Positions 1-10,410 are shown, numbered from the stretch's first letter. The stretch is DNA of 64,000 nt from Doryteuthis pealeii (GCA_023376005.1 CM042179.1:23235752-23299751); one strand, 5' to 3'. Numbers and translations are program-made. Notes: a model not told the origin generated them from the sequence alone.

Positions 1-437
1 TTTAAAATATCATCTCTCCAAAGATATCAAACAAAAACACAAAAAAAAAGTTATAATTCATTGATTTAAAAAACAAAAAACAAGATGCTAAATTTTACAA
101 TTAAAAGAGATTATATTTTGATAGAATGTTTAGAATGATCAGAATGCTGTTTGGAGTTTGATAACAAAAAGAAAAAGTTTTTTCAACTTAAAGAAAAAAA
201 GAGTTACAAGTCACACAATACTTTATACTCAAACAAGAGGAACAACCACAATGTGTATAACATGTCAAACACCCAGAACTGTTAAACATCTTCCCATAGA
301 ATGTGGGGCTTTCACTCTCATCAGAAAACACTTTTTCAACCCAAATAGTATGAAATATTTATTTGAAAATGTCAACATGGATGACATTTTGTTCTTCTTG
401 AAAGCAATAAAATCATACCAAAAATTATAAATGTATC
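1..437. other. AT-rich intergenic DNA, no gene seen
   Basis: Low-complexity A/T-rich sequence. The 90-residue frame at 158-430 and the antisense 66-residue frame have no recognisable domain, no codon bias and no splice context; I treat both as chance. Confidence 0.6.
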
Positions 438-704
438 TATTTACTGCATGAGCAGGATGTGACACAAGGTCAATTTTTTAGTAGAGTTTAACAGGTTTGA
501 ATTCAGAGTTTTCCTTCTCCTAGACCAGTTGCCATACCAAGGTTAAAGTGTCCAGTCTGCCCTACTATTTTTTGATAGCTGGAGGGAGAATAGCTGGATG
601 CATACTTTTCCCAAGAGTATTAACTCCATGTTAAATGCAATCAGTCTCATCCAGTATTTGAACTGTGTCCATTTCCTACAATGATAACCATTACAGCATG
701 GACA
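438..704 (-). mobile_element. tSINE-2 copy
   Basis: Read on the minus strand it has the family order: a degraded tRNA-like head (complement of taaccattaca at the right end), the middle block whose complement reads ctagaccagttgcc, and the 3' block gagcaggatgtgacac. It matches about 20 other copies in the window. Directly abuts an F1 foldback. Confidence 0.8.
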
Positions 705-714
705 CTTCCATCTT

Positions 715-930
715 TACAATATTTTGTCCGATGTGCCCTCCGGCCTTCTTCAGGTATTTCTTGACTCGGGAACCTTCTTACAACAAGAAATACCTGAAGA
801 AGGCCAGAGGGCACATCGGCCGAAACATTGTACAGATAACAATGAAGATAAGGACAATAGTCCGAATAACGCAGATAATACTAATCATCAAACCTCATCT
901 CAAACATTCAGAGAATATTGACATATTGTT
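715..930 (+). mobile_element. F1 foldback element with hammerhead-like core
   Basis: Arms 722-762 and 783-823 are inverted copies (cggccttcttcaggtatttc opposite its complement), separated by about 20 bases. On the plus arm CTGAAGA (794-800) is followed by GGCC (802-805), a 12-base loop, GGCC (818-821) and GAAAC. The distal part (gacaatagtccgaataac) recurs at 1142, 1467, 12890, 34744 and 35130. Coding appearance of the 111-residue frame is incidental. Confidence 0.75.
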
Positions 931-999
931 AAAAAGAATTAAAAACTACCCCAAAATTGTAAATATAGACATACAAAGTATATTATTCCCTAATTTCTA

Positions 1000-1060
1000 G
1001 GCATAAAATAACCCTAGATGGGTTGACATGCCATTAAAATTCATTAACCCACCAACCATC
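1000..1060 (+). repeat. Shared SINE 3' tail module, solitary
   Basis: Contains ggcataaaataaccc followed by ggttgacatgccatta and a CAACC-rich end, the tail found on E1, tSINE-3 and several orphan sites. No head is attached here. Confidence 0.6.
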
Positions 1061-1141
1061 ATAAAAAAAATTAATACTATTTTTGATGTTGTTGTTCTTT
1101 AAGTATACAGTAAAATGAAAATTATGTTTTGTGTATTTGTT

Positions 1142-1310
1142 GTTTACTATTATCTGCATTATTCGGACTATTGTCCTCATCATTGTTATCTGTACAATGT
1201 TTCGGATGATATGCCCTCCGACCTTCTTCAGGTATTTCTTGTCGGACTCAGGAACCTTCTTGTCGTAATTAGGAACCTTCTTGCCATAATCGGGAGCCAT
1301 CACGGAACTT
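1142..1310 (-). mobile_element. F1 element, minus-strand copy
   Basis: The minus strand reads aagaaatacctgaagaaggt, the F1 core, then gttatctgtac-type distal sequence. Upstream lies a degenerate 24-base repeat coding KKVPNYDKKVPESDKK in one frame; the repetition, not selection, explains that frame. Stem II is weakened relative to the copy at 794. Confidence 0.7.
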
Positions 1311-1466
1311 TGAACCTAACACTTTATTCAGTCCATGGGGTTATCCTGTTCTCATTCCACTAACCATAGCTGGGGTAGAGGCGTTAACCTGTGTTAATTA
1401 TTATTCTATGTTACTGCTGCCCTTGATCAGGATTGAATCTTCAATCTAGAGATAACTGTCACTTAG

Positions 1467-1590
1467 AACTGAAGAAGATTGGAGGGCATATTGTCCAAGA
1501 CGTTGTACAGATAACAATGATGAGGACAATAGTCTGAATAACACAGATAATAGTAATCATCAAGCCTCATCTCAAACATTCAAAGAAATG
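1467..1590 (+). mobile_element. F1 element, decayed copy
   Basis: Begins CTGAAGAAG and continues through gacaatagtctgaataacac to the conserved end tcatctcaaacattcaaaga. The GAAAC box has decayed to AAGAC. Lacks the inverted partner arm. Confidence 0.7.
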
Positions 1591-1754
1591 GTATTTGTTT
1601 TTTATTCTTTTTTTTTTATAATGAATTCCATTATCTCAGTAAACAAATTAACTCATTATTATAAAATAATTTTCTTTATAATAAAATTTAAAAATCTGGT
1701 GTTGCAGATTTATCATAAACTTATATTGTTGTATAGCCCTTTTCTTCTCTTCTT

Positions 1755-2080
1755 AGCCCTAGCACCTATATGATTGCCCCAACCCTATTGCCATTATTGC
1801 AAGCCCCAATCCTTTGTATCATATGGGTGCTAGAAGGCAGTGGCTGAGGCTCTTCATGTCCTGGGAATGACATTAAACTCTATCTGATGGTGAGGTTCCA
1901 GTTTTGGAGGTCTGGGGAATGTGGAGCATCCCTTCATCAACCATTGCTCCCTGGTCCACTCTAACCCAGAGTGGTAGTACCTGTTAGGGTCCCATCTATG
2001 GGTTAAATAGAAAATCGCCATTAAATGACCCACTGAAGTTGATATGCCATAAAACAAACCAAACCAAACCAAATCTTCTC
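1755..2080 (+). mobile_element. E1 retroposon, 3' part
   Basis: Aligns with the full E1 copy at 57752-58344 from the cacctatatgattgcccc block through ggggaatgtggagca, tccactctaacccagagtgg and gggtcccatctatgggtt to the tail ggttgatatgccataaaac. 5' truncated, as expected of a retroposon. Confidence 0.8.
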
Positions 2081-2081
2081 T

Positions 2082-2880
2082 TCTTACCATCTTATAATAC
2101 CTATCTTCTTCTAAGCTGGTTGATTGTCTATCTGCTATCTTGAGATCTGGTCTAGCTTCTCTCTGTTCTTATGATCTTCCTTTTTGGGTCCTTCTTATCT
2201 TTGTGCCCATTGCTGTTTTTAGTAATGAACACAAGACTTGATATTATTTTTTAGACATCTTTATTCAACCCTAGTTAGAACAACATGTGTGGAGAAATGG
2301 CGCATGAATGGCAGATGCCATTTACATCTGTCCATTTTGTCACTCATTCAAAACTGGCTTTCTATTTTTTGTTCTCATGCTTGGCTCTGGCCAATCAGAG
2401 ACCAACTACAATGTTAGTAAAATGTTAAATCCTGTCACCTACTTATACAGATTTTTTCCATAATTCAGAATTACTGTTGTTTTAATTTCTACACTATCAT
2501 ACATGATTTATAGGCAACCTATTATGTATCATTAAAATTGATATATGCTCATTATGTAATGGTTATTTAACTAGTCTCACAAATCCATTACTACTAAATA
2601 GTGAGTTTGATCCTTGCTGAATGCTCCATACTAGCAACCTTGTGCCACACCTGCCCATGGCGTACAGGTTGGATAAATACTTTTCCCTTTTTTTTAAATC
2701 TCTATATTTGTTTCTTGTTTTTATTTTTTTTTTTTTTAACATGGATGCTCATGTTATTTGAAAGTATTTAACACACAGGAACTTTTTTTTCATTTAGGAA
2801 GGAAGTATTCAAGGAATGCTCATCTTCTATTGTTGTAAAGAATAATATTGACTTATACAATCATCTCATTTGCATAAACA
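2082..2880. other. Degenerate repeat DNA, no gene
   Basis: Bases 2275-2345 (caacatgtgtggagaaatgg) resemble 13105-13180 (caacacgcgtggagaaatgg), so at least part is a dispersed repeat. A weak Helitron-internal match lies at 2581-2625 (ccattactactaaatagtga). Otherwise A/T-rich with T-runs. Confidence 0.5.
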
Positions 2881-2965
2881 AGAGTCAGCAAAGTCCCCTC
2901 TTGTAGTCCACATACTTCTTTAATTGGTTTGCAATCCTTGGATCTCATTGGTCAAAAAAGTTATC
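2880..2965 (-). pseudogene. Mariner-like transposase fragment
   Basis: Its plus text (tagtccacatacttctt ... ggatctcattggtcaaaaaa) matches the two copies at 34255-34620, whose minus strand encodes a CVDHKKDYVE-like segment resembling the C-terminus of mariner transposases. Only about 85 bases remain. Confidence 0.45.
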
Positions 2966-2969
2966 AACA

Positions 2970-3185
2970 GAAAATAGGTATTTGCCTCTCATCCCACTTA
3001 TAAGAACGTTTTTATGTGGACCTATCCACAAGCCAAAGCTCATGGGTGGTAGGCACAAAAAATGCATTGATCCTGTCAAGAGTGGTGCCTCAGGCATTGG
3101 GCAATTAACCCAGCCCTGCCCCTTTAAATTAAGGGAGCAGGTGTTGCCTGTGGTGATGGTCCCCAGGGATCAACGATGTTAACTC
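2970..3185 (+). mobile_element. GTATTTGCC SINE-like repeat
   Basis: Shares ggtatttgcctc, a cacaagccaaagctcatggg block and ctcaggcattgggcaattaa with copies at 3761 and 18625. The 3761 copy has target duplications, so this is a mobile family. The 66-residue frame is not a gene. Confidence 0.65.
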
Positions 3186-3199
3186 GTAAGGTCAAGAGT

Positions 3200-3312
3200 G
3201 ATGATATTCAATGTGTATATAATTTACTTAATGTCATTAATTGTTTTTATTTTCGTAGTCTCCTCCAGACATACATCCATTATAGACACCAACTGCCCTT
3301 TATATATTTATA
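3200..3312 (-). mobile_element. Helitron 5'-end fragment
   Basis: On the plus strand it reads cattaattgtttttattttc and caactgccctttatatat, the subterminal block of the complete Helitron at 16819-17223. Only about 110 bases of the 5' end survive. Confidence 0.6.
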
Positions 3313-3417
3313 AATATAGAAAATTATACTGTCAATATTAATGATATCTTATAGAAATTTCTGGGAAACAATAAATTCATACAACACCTTTTTCTTATTT
3401 CATGTCATTGAAGATGC

Positions 3418-3640
3418 GGACCATATGACCTTTAGGCACCCCTTTTGCTTTGCTGATTCATAATTACATTTTTTTTCATTTACACTGTCAACATCCGGTT
3501 GTTTGTTAGGGGTTAGGGTTAGTTAGTTTTATAATTTAAAAAAAACCTCTAAAAATCATCTGTTAACAAACAACCGATGTTGACGGTGTAAATGAAAAAA
3601 ATGTACTTATGAATCAGCAAAGCAAAAGGTCACATGGTTT
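3418..3640. mobile_element. Hairpin MITE, copy 1
   Basis: Long inverted arms (left ttcatttacactgtcaacat, right complement gatgttgacggtgtaaatga) around a ggggttagggttagttag centre. TIR begins GGACCATATG. Flanks gaagatgc (3410-3417) and gaaattgc (3641-3648) agree at 6 of 8 bases, consistent with an old 8-bp duplication. Non-autonomous, no coding capacity. Confidence 0.75.
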
Positions 3641-3747
3641 GAAATTGCTATTGTTTTCATAAAATAAATACTGAATTTACAATGTTTTCAAGTTCAAATA
3701 TTACATTTAATTCTAACCCTAATTAATTTCCTACCTTCTCCGTGCAG

Positions 3748-4004
3748 GGTATCAAATGTAGGTATTTGCCTCATACCCCACACAAAGGTCTCATTTTTAT
3801 GTGGGCTAACAAAAAATTGCGTTGATCCGTCGGCATTCCCCCTCAAGGGGGCACCTCAGGCACTGGGCAATAACCCAGCCCTACCCGCAAGGGGCAGGTA
3901 TTGCCTGGGGGGATAGCCCCTGGGATTGACGCTATTAATTGTACTTTACCGGTCCAGTGGCCGAAGCACACTGGACCACCAGGGAGGGGAAGGTATCAAA
4001 TGTA
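3748..4004. mobile_element. GTATTTGCC SINE-like element with 13-bp TSD
   Basis: The perfect direct repeat GGTATCAAATGTA occupies 3748-3760 and 3992-4004, bounding a 231-bp insert (3761-3991). The variable-length duplication is typical of target-primed retroposition. The right end, read on the minus strand, has a tRNA-like look (ctggtggtccagtg). It lies between the two MITE copies. Confidence 0.8.
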
Positions 4005-4082
4005 CCCCCACAACAAAGTGTGCTGGTAGAACTCCATACTCTGCATCCTTTTCATGCCAGAAAATTAGAAACATTATACTTT

Positions 4083-4333
4083 AAATTATGGGACAATATG
4101 ACCTTTAGGCACCCCTTTTGTCATCTCGATTCATAAGGACATTTTTTCATTTACATGGTCAAAATCTGATTGTTTGTTAGGGTTTAGGGTTGGGGGTTAG
4201 TTTTATAATTAAAAAAAACTCTAAAAATCATCTGTTAACAAACAACCGGATTTTGATGGTGTAAATGAAAAAAATGTCCTTATGAATCGAGTTCACAAAA
4301 GGGGTGCCTAAAGGACATATGGTCCAAATTATG
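4083..4333. mobile_element. Hairpin MITE, copy 2, with perfect 8-bp TSD
   Basis: Element 4091-4325 (235 bp) runs from GGACAATATG to CATATGGTCC and is flanked by AAATTATG at 4083-4090 and 4326-4333. Inverted arms are about 100 bp with a gttagggtttagggttg centre. An 8-bp duplication is seen with hAT, P and Merlin transposases; the GG terminus does not decide between them. About 85% similar by eye to the copy at 3418. Confidence 0.88.
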
Positions 4334-4669
4334 TATAGTAAAACAGTATTTTTATTGAAGACAGATACAGTAGCCACAGTGTTGGCATGTTTGATATGAT
4401 AAGATGAATTTCTTTGAGGAGGGCAGCCTGCTTGGGAGCCTCAGAAGGGCAGTTTTCATATATTTTTTTATGAATACTATTTTATGAAAATTGATATATA
4501 GTAGAGTGGAGGCTCCATATCATAGATTCTGGGGTGAGGGGTATAAGACCCTAACACTGGCCCTAAGCAGACCTCCCCTTTGCAACAGGTTTTTCCCAAT
4601 TCAGTGAAGAAATGCTTGATAAAATATTAAATACTAGTTTTCCAATTTCAACAATTTAAAAGATCACTG

Positions 4670-4741
4670 AAGTTAAGCAGCGATGAGCCTGTTTAATACT
4701 TAATTGGGTGACCACTTAAGCAACAGCATGTACTGTAACGA
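4670..4741 (+). pseudogene. 5S rRNA-like fragment
   Basis: agatcactgaagttaagcag ... acttaattgggtgaccactt matches the conserved middle and 3' half of eukaryotic 5S rRNA (GATCNCCGAAGTTAAGCA ... TACTTGGATGGGTGACC) in the right order and spacing. The 5' third is missing and internal-promoter positions are changed, so it is a pseudogene or the relic of a 5S-derived SINE. Confidence 0.7.
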
Positions 4742-4904
4742 TAGACCAATGCCTTTTGCAAATCATTAAAAAAAAAGATCACATATCTCATATTTACCAA
4801 TTCCACTATCATTTTTGGACTCTTAGTTATTGCACGTATCCAAAATTTGTAAATGAAGCAATTAAAGTGTTTTCTTTTTTACAGGGTTTTTACTACACCC
4901 CGTT

Positions 4905-5010
4905 AATAATTTGACCCACTAATGATGTCCTGAAAAGGGTTGATATGCTATTAAATGTCCTGAAAATGGGTTGATATGCTGATTAAATGACTTGAAAGGG
5001 GTTGATATGA
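4905..5010 (+). repeat. Tandem shared SINE tails
   Basis: Three successive units of roughly 30-36 bp contain gggttgatatgctattaaat or a close variant. Each is a version of the 3' tail seen on E1 and tSINE-3, here multiplied without a head. Confidence 0.65.
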
Positions 5011-5233
5011 TATATAGAACAACCAATGGACAAGTTAGAGGTGTATCTTAGAGTATCTCTGATACTATTTTGTGTCTATTGTACATTGAATTTTAACCAA
5101 ACAACCATAGCAAGCTATAGTCATTGCCGTACTTTTTAGATTTTATTTCTATATATAAAACAAATAGAAAATGTTTGATGTGATAAGATGAATTTCTTTT
5201 AACTCAAAACAAAAGGAAGAAGTCCAACAAAAA

Positions 5234-5238
<5 letters not shown>

Positions 5239-5284
<46 letters not shown>
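5239..5284. repeat. (CT)n microsatellite
   Basis: An uninterrupted CT dinucleotide tract of 23 units. Confidence 0.97.
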
Positions 5285-5287
<3 letters not shown>

Positions 5288-6635
5288 CCATACAACAATT
5301 GCCATTGTCCTAAGTGACCAGGATATTTATCTTGCTTACATTCCTTATTCAGAAAGGAAGTTAATGATTGTATATCTCTTCAGCTTGATAAACTAACCAG
5401 TACAAGTCTTATACCTGTTGTCTGGACACTGTTCCTCGTTGTCTTCTTGTTCTTCGTTGTCTTCTTCTTTTTTTTTTTTTTTGACTGATTCTATGAATTT
5501 TTCAGATGCAAACCACTACCCTCCCCAATCCATTTTCTCTCTCATCATAGCTAAAATATACATAACAACTTGCAAGATTTCTTACTTACATGTGGGAAAT
5601 TCTCCATCCCAAAAACAAAAAAGGAAATAAATTTCAAAGGTTTGTTATATCCTGGGATTTTGACTCGCCCATTAAAGCCTACACTGTGGTAGGCCATGTC
5701 CAGACACTCCATTATTGAAGACAAAGGGTCCTTTTGTATCAGAGAAGACAAAAGGTCTACATTGCACTCTGGCAAAACTACTATTTATCATTTGCGTCTA
5801 TTTCAAAAGCAGGTGAGCTTCCTTTAGTGTTCATTCATTACATTTTTAGAATTGGTTTCTGTTTTTTTTTTTCTTTTCCTTTTTTTTCTTCTTTTTTTCT
5901 TCTTTTTTTTTTAGTGTGCAAGAAGCATTAATGTATTGTCAGTGTATCTGTCTATATATCCATTTTTCATTAAAAGAAGAAAGAAACAAAAAAAACAAAA
6001 AGAAGCAATTGGAATCTAAAGAGAAGTTAGATGTTTTTGTTTTGTGTCATGTGTACGTTTAAACCCAGACTGAATTTTAAGTTACATCAATCTTGTCTCT
6101 TAGTTTTCAATTAGGTCACCTTTGCTTGACCATCAAATTATCTAATTAATTGTCTTTGAAAAAAAAAAACAAAAAAAAAAGCTAATTGGTGACTAAAAAC
6201 CGAACTACATCCTACAACGAGACTTCACTCTAGATTACTTCCCCTGAATTAGAATAATAATTTCAATATTAATAACTTCAAATTATTGTTTAATTAACAT
6301 TTAAAATAATCCAGAGTTTTTAATTTTATTTTCATAGTTTGAGAACTATTACTTTTTAATTTGAGAAAAAAAAAAGTTTTTATGATTATCTTGTTGATTA
6401 AACAAGCACTTTATCTGATTTAATCCAATGTGTCCTTGAGAAGTTAGTAACTATATCAATGGTAGGAGTGAGAACCTATTCAGGAGATGCAGTAGAATTG
6501 TCAACTACTAAAACTGCACTCAGTCAAATTTTAGTATGTTTAAAACAAAATCTAATGTTTAAATTAAGTCCAAATTTAATCATCATCTGTATTATTTAGA
6601 TTTCTAGTTATATACAATGCTTCAACTAATGTACA
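5285..6635. other. A/T-rich DNA with poly-T tracts, no gene
   Basis: Contains T-rich runs (5466-5482, 5856-5913) and poly-A runs near 6160 but no domain-bearing frame. The 70-80-residue frames here are low-complexity F/S/L strings. Confidence 0.55.
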
Positions 6636-6700
6636 CTGGCCTTCTTCAGGTGTTTCATGATGAAATTGAGGACTTTTTTGTCAAACTCAGGAGCATTCTC
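6636..6700 (-). mobile_element. F1 fragment
   Basis: ctggccttcttcaggtgttt followed by a diverged tcaaactcaggagc matches the F1 arm at 1215-1290. It adjoins the LINE-beta remnant. Confidence 0.5.
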
Positions 6701-6723
6701 AAAACTTCAGATAAATCAAGTCA

Positions 6724-6862
6724 TCAAGTCATGTTGATTGCATGTATACCCTTGACTCTCTTACTTGCCATCCATTGCTCTTGGCAGGTCCTACATACAG
6801 CATCCAGTGTCCATACACAGCTGATGAATGTAAGTTTTTACTGGTTGGCCAACGCTTGAGTG
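6724..6862 (-). pseudogene. LINE-beta 3' end remnant
   Basis: The minus strand encodes VGQPVKTYIHQLCMDTGC, recognisable as the C-terminal GRPARTYIQQLCEDTGC region of a non-LTR retrotransposon reverse-transcriptase polyprotein also present at 43160-43230. Contains at least one in-frame stop. Confidence 0.75.
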
Positions 6863-7216
6863 TCTATAATTAATATATACTTCATAAAAGAAATTAAAAA
6901 TTTACCAACATTTTAATGACATTTTTTTTTAAATTGCTTTTTTTTTTCAAGAAAGCGTTTAATGTCAAATTTTGATATGGAGGTATATATTTATATTGGG
7001 TAAAAAAGAAGAGGAATTTGGTTATTTATTACATTTTAAATGTAAACAAAAAGAAAAAAATTCTTAAAATAAATAAACATTGTAATACACAAAATCGTAG
7101 TAAAATTTTTCTGATTTGATAAGGACTTATTGCTCCCTCTCTTACTCCTCTCTTCGCCTTTTCTCTCTTATTCTCTAGTGTTCCTAAAATTCTTTTAGTC
7201 CTATCATGGACCAGGT

Positions 7217-7289
7217 ACTTCCACTAGTGTATGTGTGTAACAGGTTTGTATTCAGACTTTGCCTTCTCCTAGACTGGTTACCTAGCCAA

Positions 7290-7335
<46 letters not shown>

Positions 7336-7390
7336 CATTTTTTAATCTATTTAGGAGGGAAATAACTTTTCCAAGGTTATTGCTGTAAGG
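7217..7390 (-). mobile_element. tSINE-2 copy split by a TA repeat
   Basis: Recognisable tSINE-2 text (gccttctcctagactggtta) is interrupted by (TA)n at 7294-7331, then resumes with a diverged aggagggaaataacttttcc. The microsatellite has expanded inside the SINE rather than at its tail. Confidence 0.6.
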
Positions 7391-7680
7391 TGTATGTATC
7401 TAACCAGGTCCTCTACTAAGAGCAGAATATGACATAAAGTTAATTTTTAAGCCGAGTAAGGCTGGTTTGCATTCAACAATTTCGTTTTCAAATACTGGTT
7501 GCCTAACCAAGAATAAATAACCAAGTCTGCCCTACTATTTACCTATACATGCCGGGGGCAAGGAAGAGATGGATTCATGCCTTTCCTAAGGGTATTGCTG
7601 TAATGTGAGTGTATGTATTTACCCTACTCCTCTGCTAAGTGGAGGGTGTGGCATAAGGTCAATTTTTAAGAATAGATCAA
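7390..7680 (-). mobile_element. tSINE-2 variant plus partial second copy
   Basis: Diverged copy with ctgccctactatttaccta and atgcctttcctaagggtatt; a second partial tail starts near 7610 (tgtatgtatttaccctactc). Same subfamily as 8262-8466. Confidence 0.65.
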
Positions 7681-8073
7681 ATAAAAAGAAGGAAAGAAAA
7701 ATAGATAGATAGAAAGGAAAGAAAGGAAAAGAAAAAAGAAAGGTAAAATAAGAAAGAAAGAAAGAAAGAATGGCTTAATGACGATAAATTTGTGTAATAT
7801 AATCACCAAGTCTACTTGATTATAAAAGCTAGCAGTACTTATTCATATTACATATGGGTTGTAAGATGGTCATTATTAAAAAATAAAGGATGTAGGGTTA
7901 CTTAATGGTTAGGATAAACATTCGTATTTAAAGGCCGGTTTATTTGATTCATTTATTTACTACGAGTTACTGCTTGTTTACTCTGTGCAACGAATTCATT
8001 TGAAGATTTTCAAGGTATCCTTGAAAACCCCTAAAATTAATAACTATTCAATTTTAGTTTTTAATTTCTTTCA
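7680..8073. other. GAAA-rich tract and unclassified DNA
   Basis: 7680-7770 is an imperfect purine (GAAA) microsatellite. The remainder shows no gene or recognised repeat. Confidence 0.55.
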
Positions 8074-8120
8074 TTATTATTATTATTATATTATTAGTAG
8101 TAGTAGTAGTAGTAGTAGTA
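8074..8120. repeat. ATT / AGT trinucleotide repeat
   Basis: Adjacent (ATT)n and (AGT)n runs immediately beside a LINE-alpha 3' end; the same ATT neighbour is present at 38812, 56040, 58738 and 59165, so it probably derives from the LINE tail. Confidence 0.8.
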
Positions 8121-8121
8121 T

Positions 8122-8255
8122 TTCACTCCTTGTGTGTTTTTTTACACTAGCGGTGGTTTTTCACTGAAGTCTGGGTGACATTAAGTCTCCTCAGATTTCC
8201 AGGAATCTTCCGAGCATTTTAGCCGATCTAGACAATGCTGTTGTCTGGGTGGTCT
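8122..8255 (-). pseudogene. LINE-alpha 3' end remnant
   Basis: Matches the 3' terminal block of LINE-alpha copies at 38865 and 56840 (plus text ggtttttcactgaagtctgg, cagatttccaggaatcttcc). Minus strand would encode the RSARILRRVLE-like C-terminus. Confidence 0.7.
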
Positions 8256-8261
8256 AATATT

Positions 8262-8466
8262 CATAGTGCATGTATTCACCCTACCCCCCTGGTAAAAAGG
8301 TGTGATATAAGGTCAATTTTTAAGAAGCGTAAAGCTGGTTTGAATTCAGCATTTTCCTTTCAAAGACTGGAGGCCTAATCAAAGATAAATAACTAAGTCT
8401 GCCTTACTATTTACTCATAGGTGGTGGTGTGGGGGGGACAGATGGCTTCATGCCTTTTCAAGAGAT
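8262..8466 (-). mobile_element. tSINE-2 variant
   Basis: Plus text aaggtcaatttttaagaagc, ctggtttgaattcagcattt and ctgccttactatttactcat places it with the 7390 copy. Followed directly by tSINE-1. Confidence 0.65.
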
Positions 8467-8471
8467 TAAAA

Positions 8472-8690
8472 AAGTAAAGTCGTTGGGGAGGCCTAAACTC
8501 AGTATCAGCCAGACAATGAGGAAGTCTATCCCCTTTTCACTAGTGCTAGACCAAGGAGATTGTTTTTGCACCACACCTACAATCAGCTACTTACTTTACT
8601 GCACAGATCCATTTGCTACTCATGTGTTGAGTTGGCGAGTGCCAGTATCACACCAGGAAACTTGCGATTCCTAGATGAGTGCTAAAGGGT
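8472..8690 (-). mobile_element. tSINE-1 copy
   Basis: Minus-strand order: degraded tRNA-like head, ctactcatgtgttgagttgg block, then the body whose plus text is gtctatccccttttcactag and gtcgttggggaggccta at the 3' end. The 81-residue frame is incidental. Confidence 0.8.
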
Positions 8691-8807
8691 ATTAGCAAAA
8701 AATTAAATGCAGGATTTGAACTCAGGTCGCTTAAAATTGCAAAAAGTAAAGGGTTAAATAAAAGCCAACAGAGATCTAAATAAATTTCAATTCACTGATG
8801 ATATTTG

Positions 8808-9330
8808 CCCTGTCGGCTGAGGCATTAGAATGCACCTCTGCAGAGGGGTAAGACCCCCAATTGGGGCCCCCTGTTGGAGTCTTGGTGGAGAGCTGTCCAT
8901 GACCTGTAGCACTCCACTTAGACCCTTACTTAGGCTAGATGGGCAGTCAGAGAGGCTCCCTCTGATCAATTGGCTGGTCACGTAAAGCTCTAGCACCTAT
9001 ATGATTGCCCCAACCCTATTTCCCCAACCCTTATTTATCATATGGGTGCTAGAAGGCGGTGGCTGAGGGTCTACATGTCCTGGGATTAACATTAGACTCT
9101 ATCTGATGGTGAGGTTCTAGTTCTGGAGATTTGGGGAATGTGGAGTACCCCCATCATCACCATTGCTCCCTGGTCCACTCTGACCCAGAGTGGTAGTACC
9201 TGTTAGGGTCCCATCTATGGGTTAAATAGAAAACATGAGTTTATAAACAAAATTGTATCATCCATTAAAAATGAAATTATTTCAAAATTTTGTTAGCATT
9301 AAACATTTTTTTTACTAATAGAAGTATTCG
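8808..9330 (+). mobile_element. E1 retroposon, near full length
   Basis: Starts ccctgtcggctgaggcattag as in the 57752 copy, continues through all conserved blocks and ends in a decayed tail. Roughly 500 bp. No coding frame; function unknown. Confidence 0.8.
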
Positions 9331-9535
9331 GCATAAAATAACCCAAGGGGTTGACATGCAGTAAAACCCAACCAACCAAACCAAACCTGTTAGGGTCCCA
9401 TCTATGGGTTAAATAGAAAAATGCATTTATAAAAAAAAAATTGTGTATCCATTAAGAATGAATTTATTTCAAAACTTTATCGGCATTAAATGACCCACTG
9501 AGGTTGATATGCCGTAAAACAAACCAAACCAAACT
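9331..9535 (+). repeat. E1 tail duplications
   Basis: A stand-alone tail (ggcataaaataacccaaggg) is followed by a second E1 3' segment from gttagggtcccatctatggg to ggttgatatgccgtaaaac. Three tail ends therefore lie within about 250 bp. Confidence 0.7.
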
Positions 9536-10240
9536 GATGATATTTTACACTTAAACAAAAATAAATAACCAATGTGTCAGATAACGACATTATGATGAAT
9601 CTTACCACAAACATTTCAATGGGATGAGTTTGTAAATGCTGAAAGAATAAAATGAATGAACAGTCATTTGTACTCATACAAATTCTTGAAGACATCAACT
9701 TCTGAATTCCTGAATTTAGTCTTGACAAATGAATATTTGCAGCACCTGTGGAGTTTATAGCCCCAGGGTATTACTGGTGTGAGAGTGTGTGGAGAGGGAT
9801 GACATGCAAAGGCGGCAGATGTTGTTCATCAAGTTCCCATGCCAAAATAAAGTATATTTTCCTTACTGCTGTGTTGCTCAGTTCTTGAGACCAGCAATTT
9901 GGTCTACATCTAATCCCAAACACATGCAATAGTGAAAAACAATGAAAGACAGTCCTCCAGTGCCAGTTACAATAACAACACGGCCCAAGAATAGAAGCGA
10001 AAGCTGATACTGATCTTCCAAAAGATGTCACTCAAATAAAGTTACAGACAAGGATTACTAGGAGTTCATGGACTGATCATACAGAAAAGACAGAGTTTCA
10101 GGGGTAAGTAGAATAAGTGGGTGGTGAGAGAAGGGTTAGGGTGATATCAACTACAGGTAATTTTTACAGACTATATAATTAGCCAGAAAATATTGCTTTT
10201 TGGGTGGCAGTCAAAAACCTAGAACTCATACTTTAGTGAG
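9536..10240. other. No recognised gene or repeat
   Basis: Relatively balanced composition and low repetition. The 86-residue minus-strand frame (9771-10031) and the 80-residue frame (9486-9728) match nothing I recognise and overlap a SINE tail on one side. This is one of the few stretches that could be unique DNA. Confidence 0.45.
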
Positions 10241-10245
<5 letters not shown>

Positions 10246-10304
<59 letters not shown>

Positions 10305-10410
10305 TATCTATGCATATATGCACACACACATATATATACATATATGCGCACATCTGTACACATATACACACATCTATTCACTTATATATATATGTATATA
10401 TATATATGTA
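10246..10410. repeat. Compound (CA)n(TA)n microsatellite
   Basis: Alternating CACACA and TATATA tracts with CATATATG interruptions; the 102-residue THTHTY frame across it is an artefact of the repeat. Confidence 0.95.

Noticed and set aside
794..835. Functional hammerhead in F1
   Set aside because: Core and stem II fit, but the segment after GAA (ACATTGTAC) gives only a marginal stem III and stem I does not pair; kept only as hammerhead-like.
3520..3540. Telomere repeat remnant (GGGGTTAGGGTTAG)
   Set aside because: It is the centre of a MITE and recurs in the sister copy at 4180; too short for telomeric DNA.
9771..10031. 86-residue Cys/His/Trp-containing minus-strand frame
   Set aside because: Cysteine spacing fits no zinc-binding pattern I know and no homologue is recognised.
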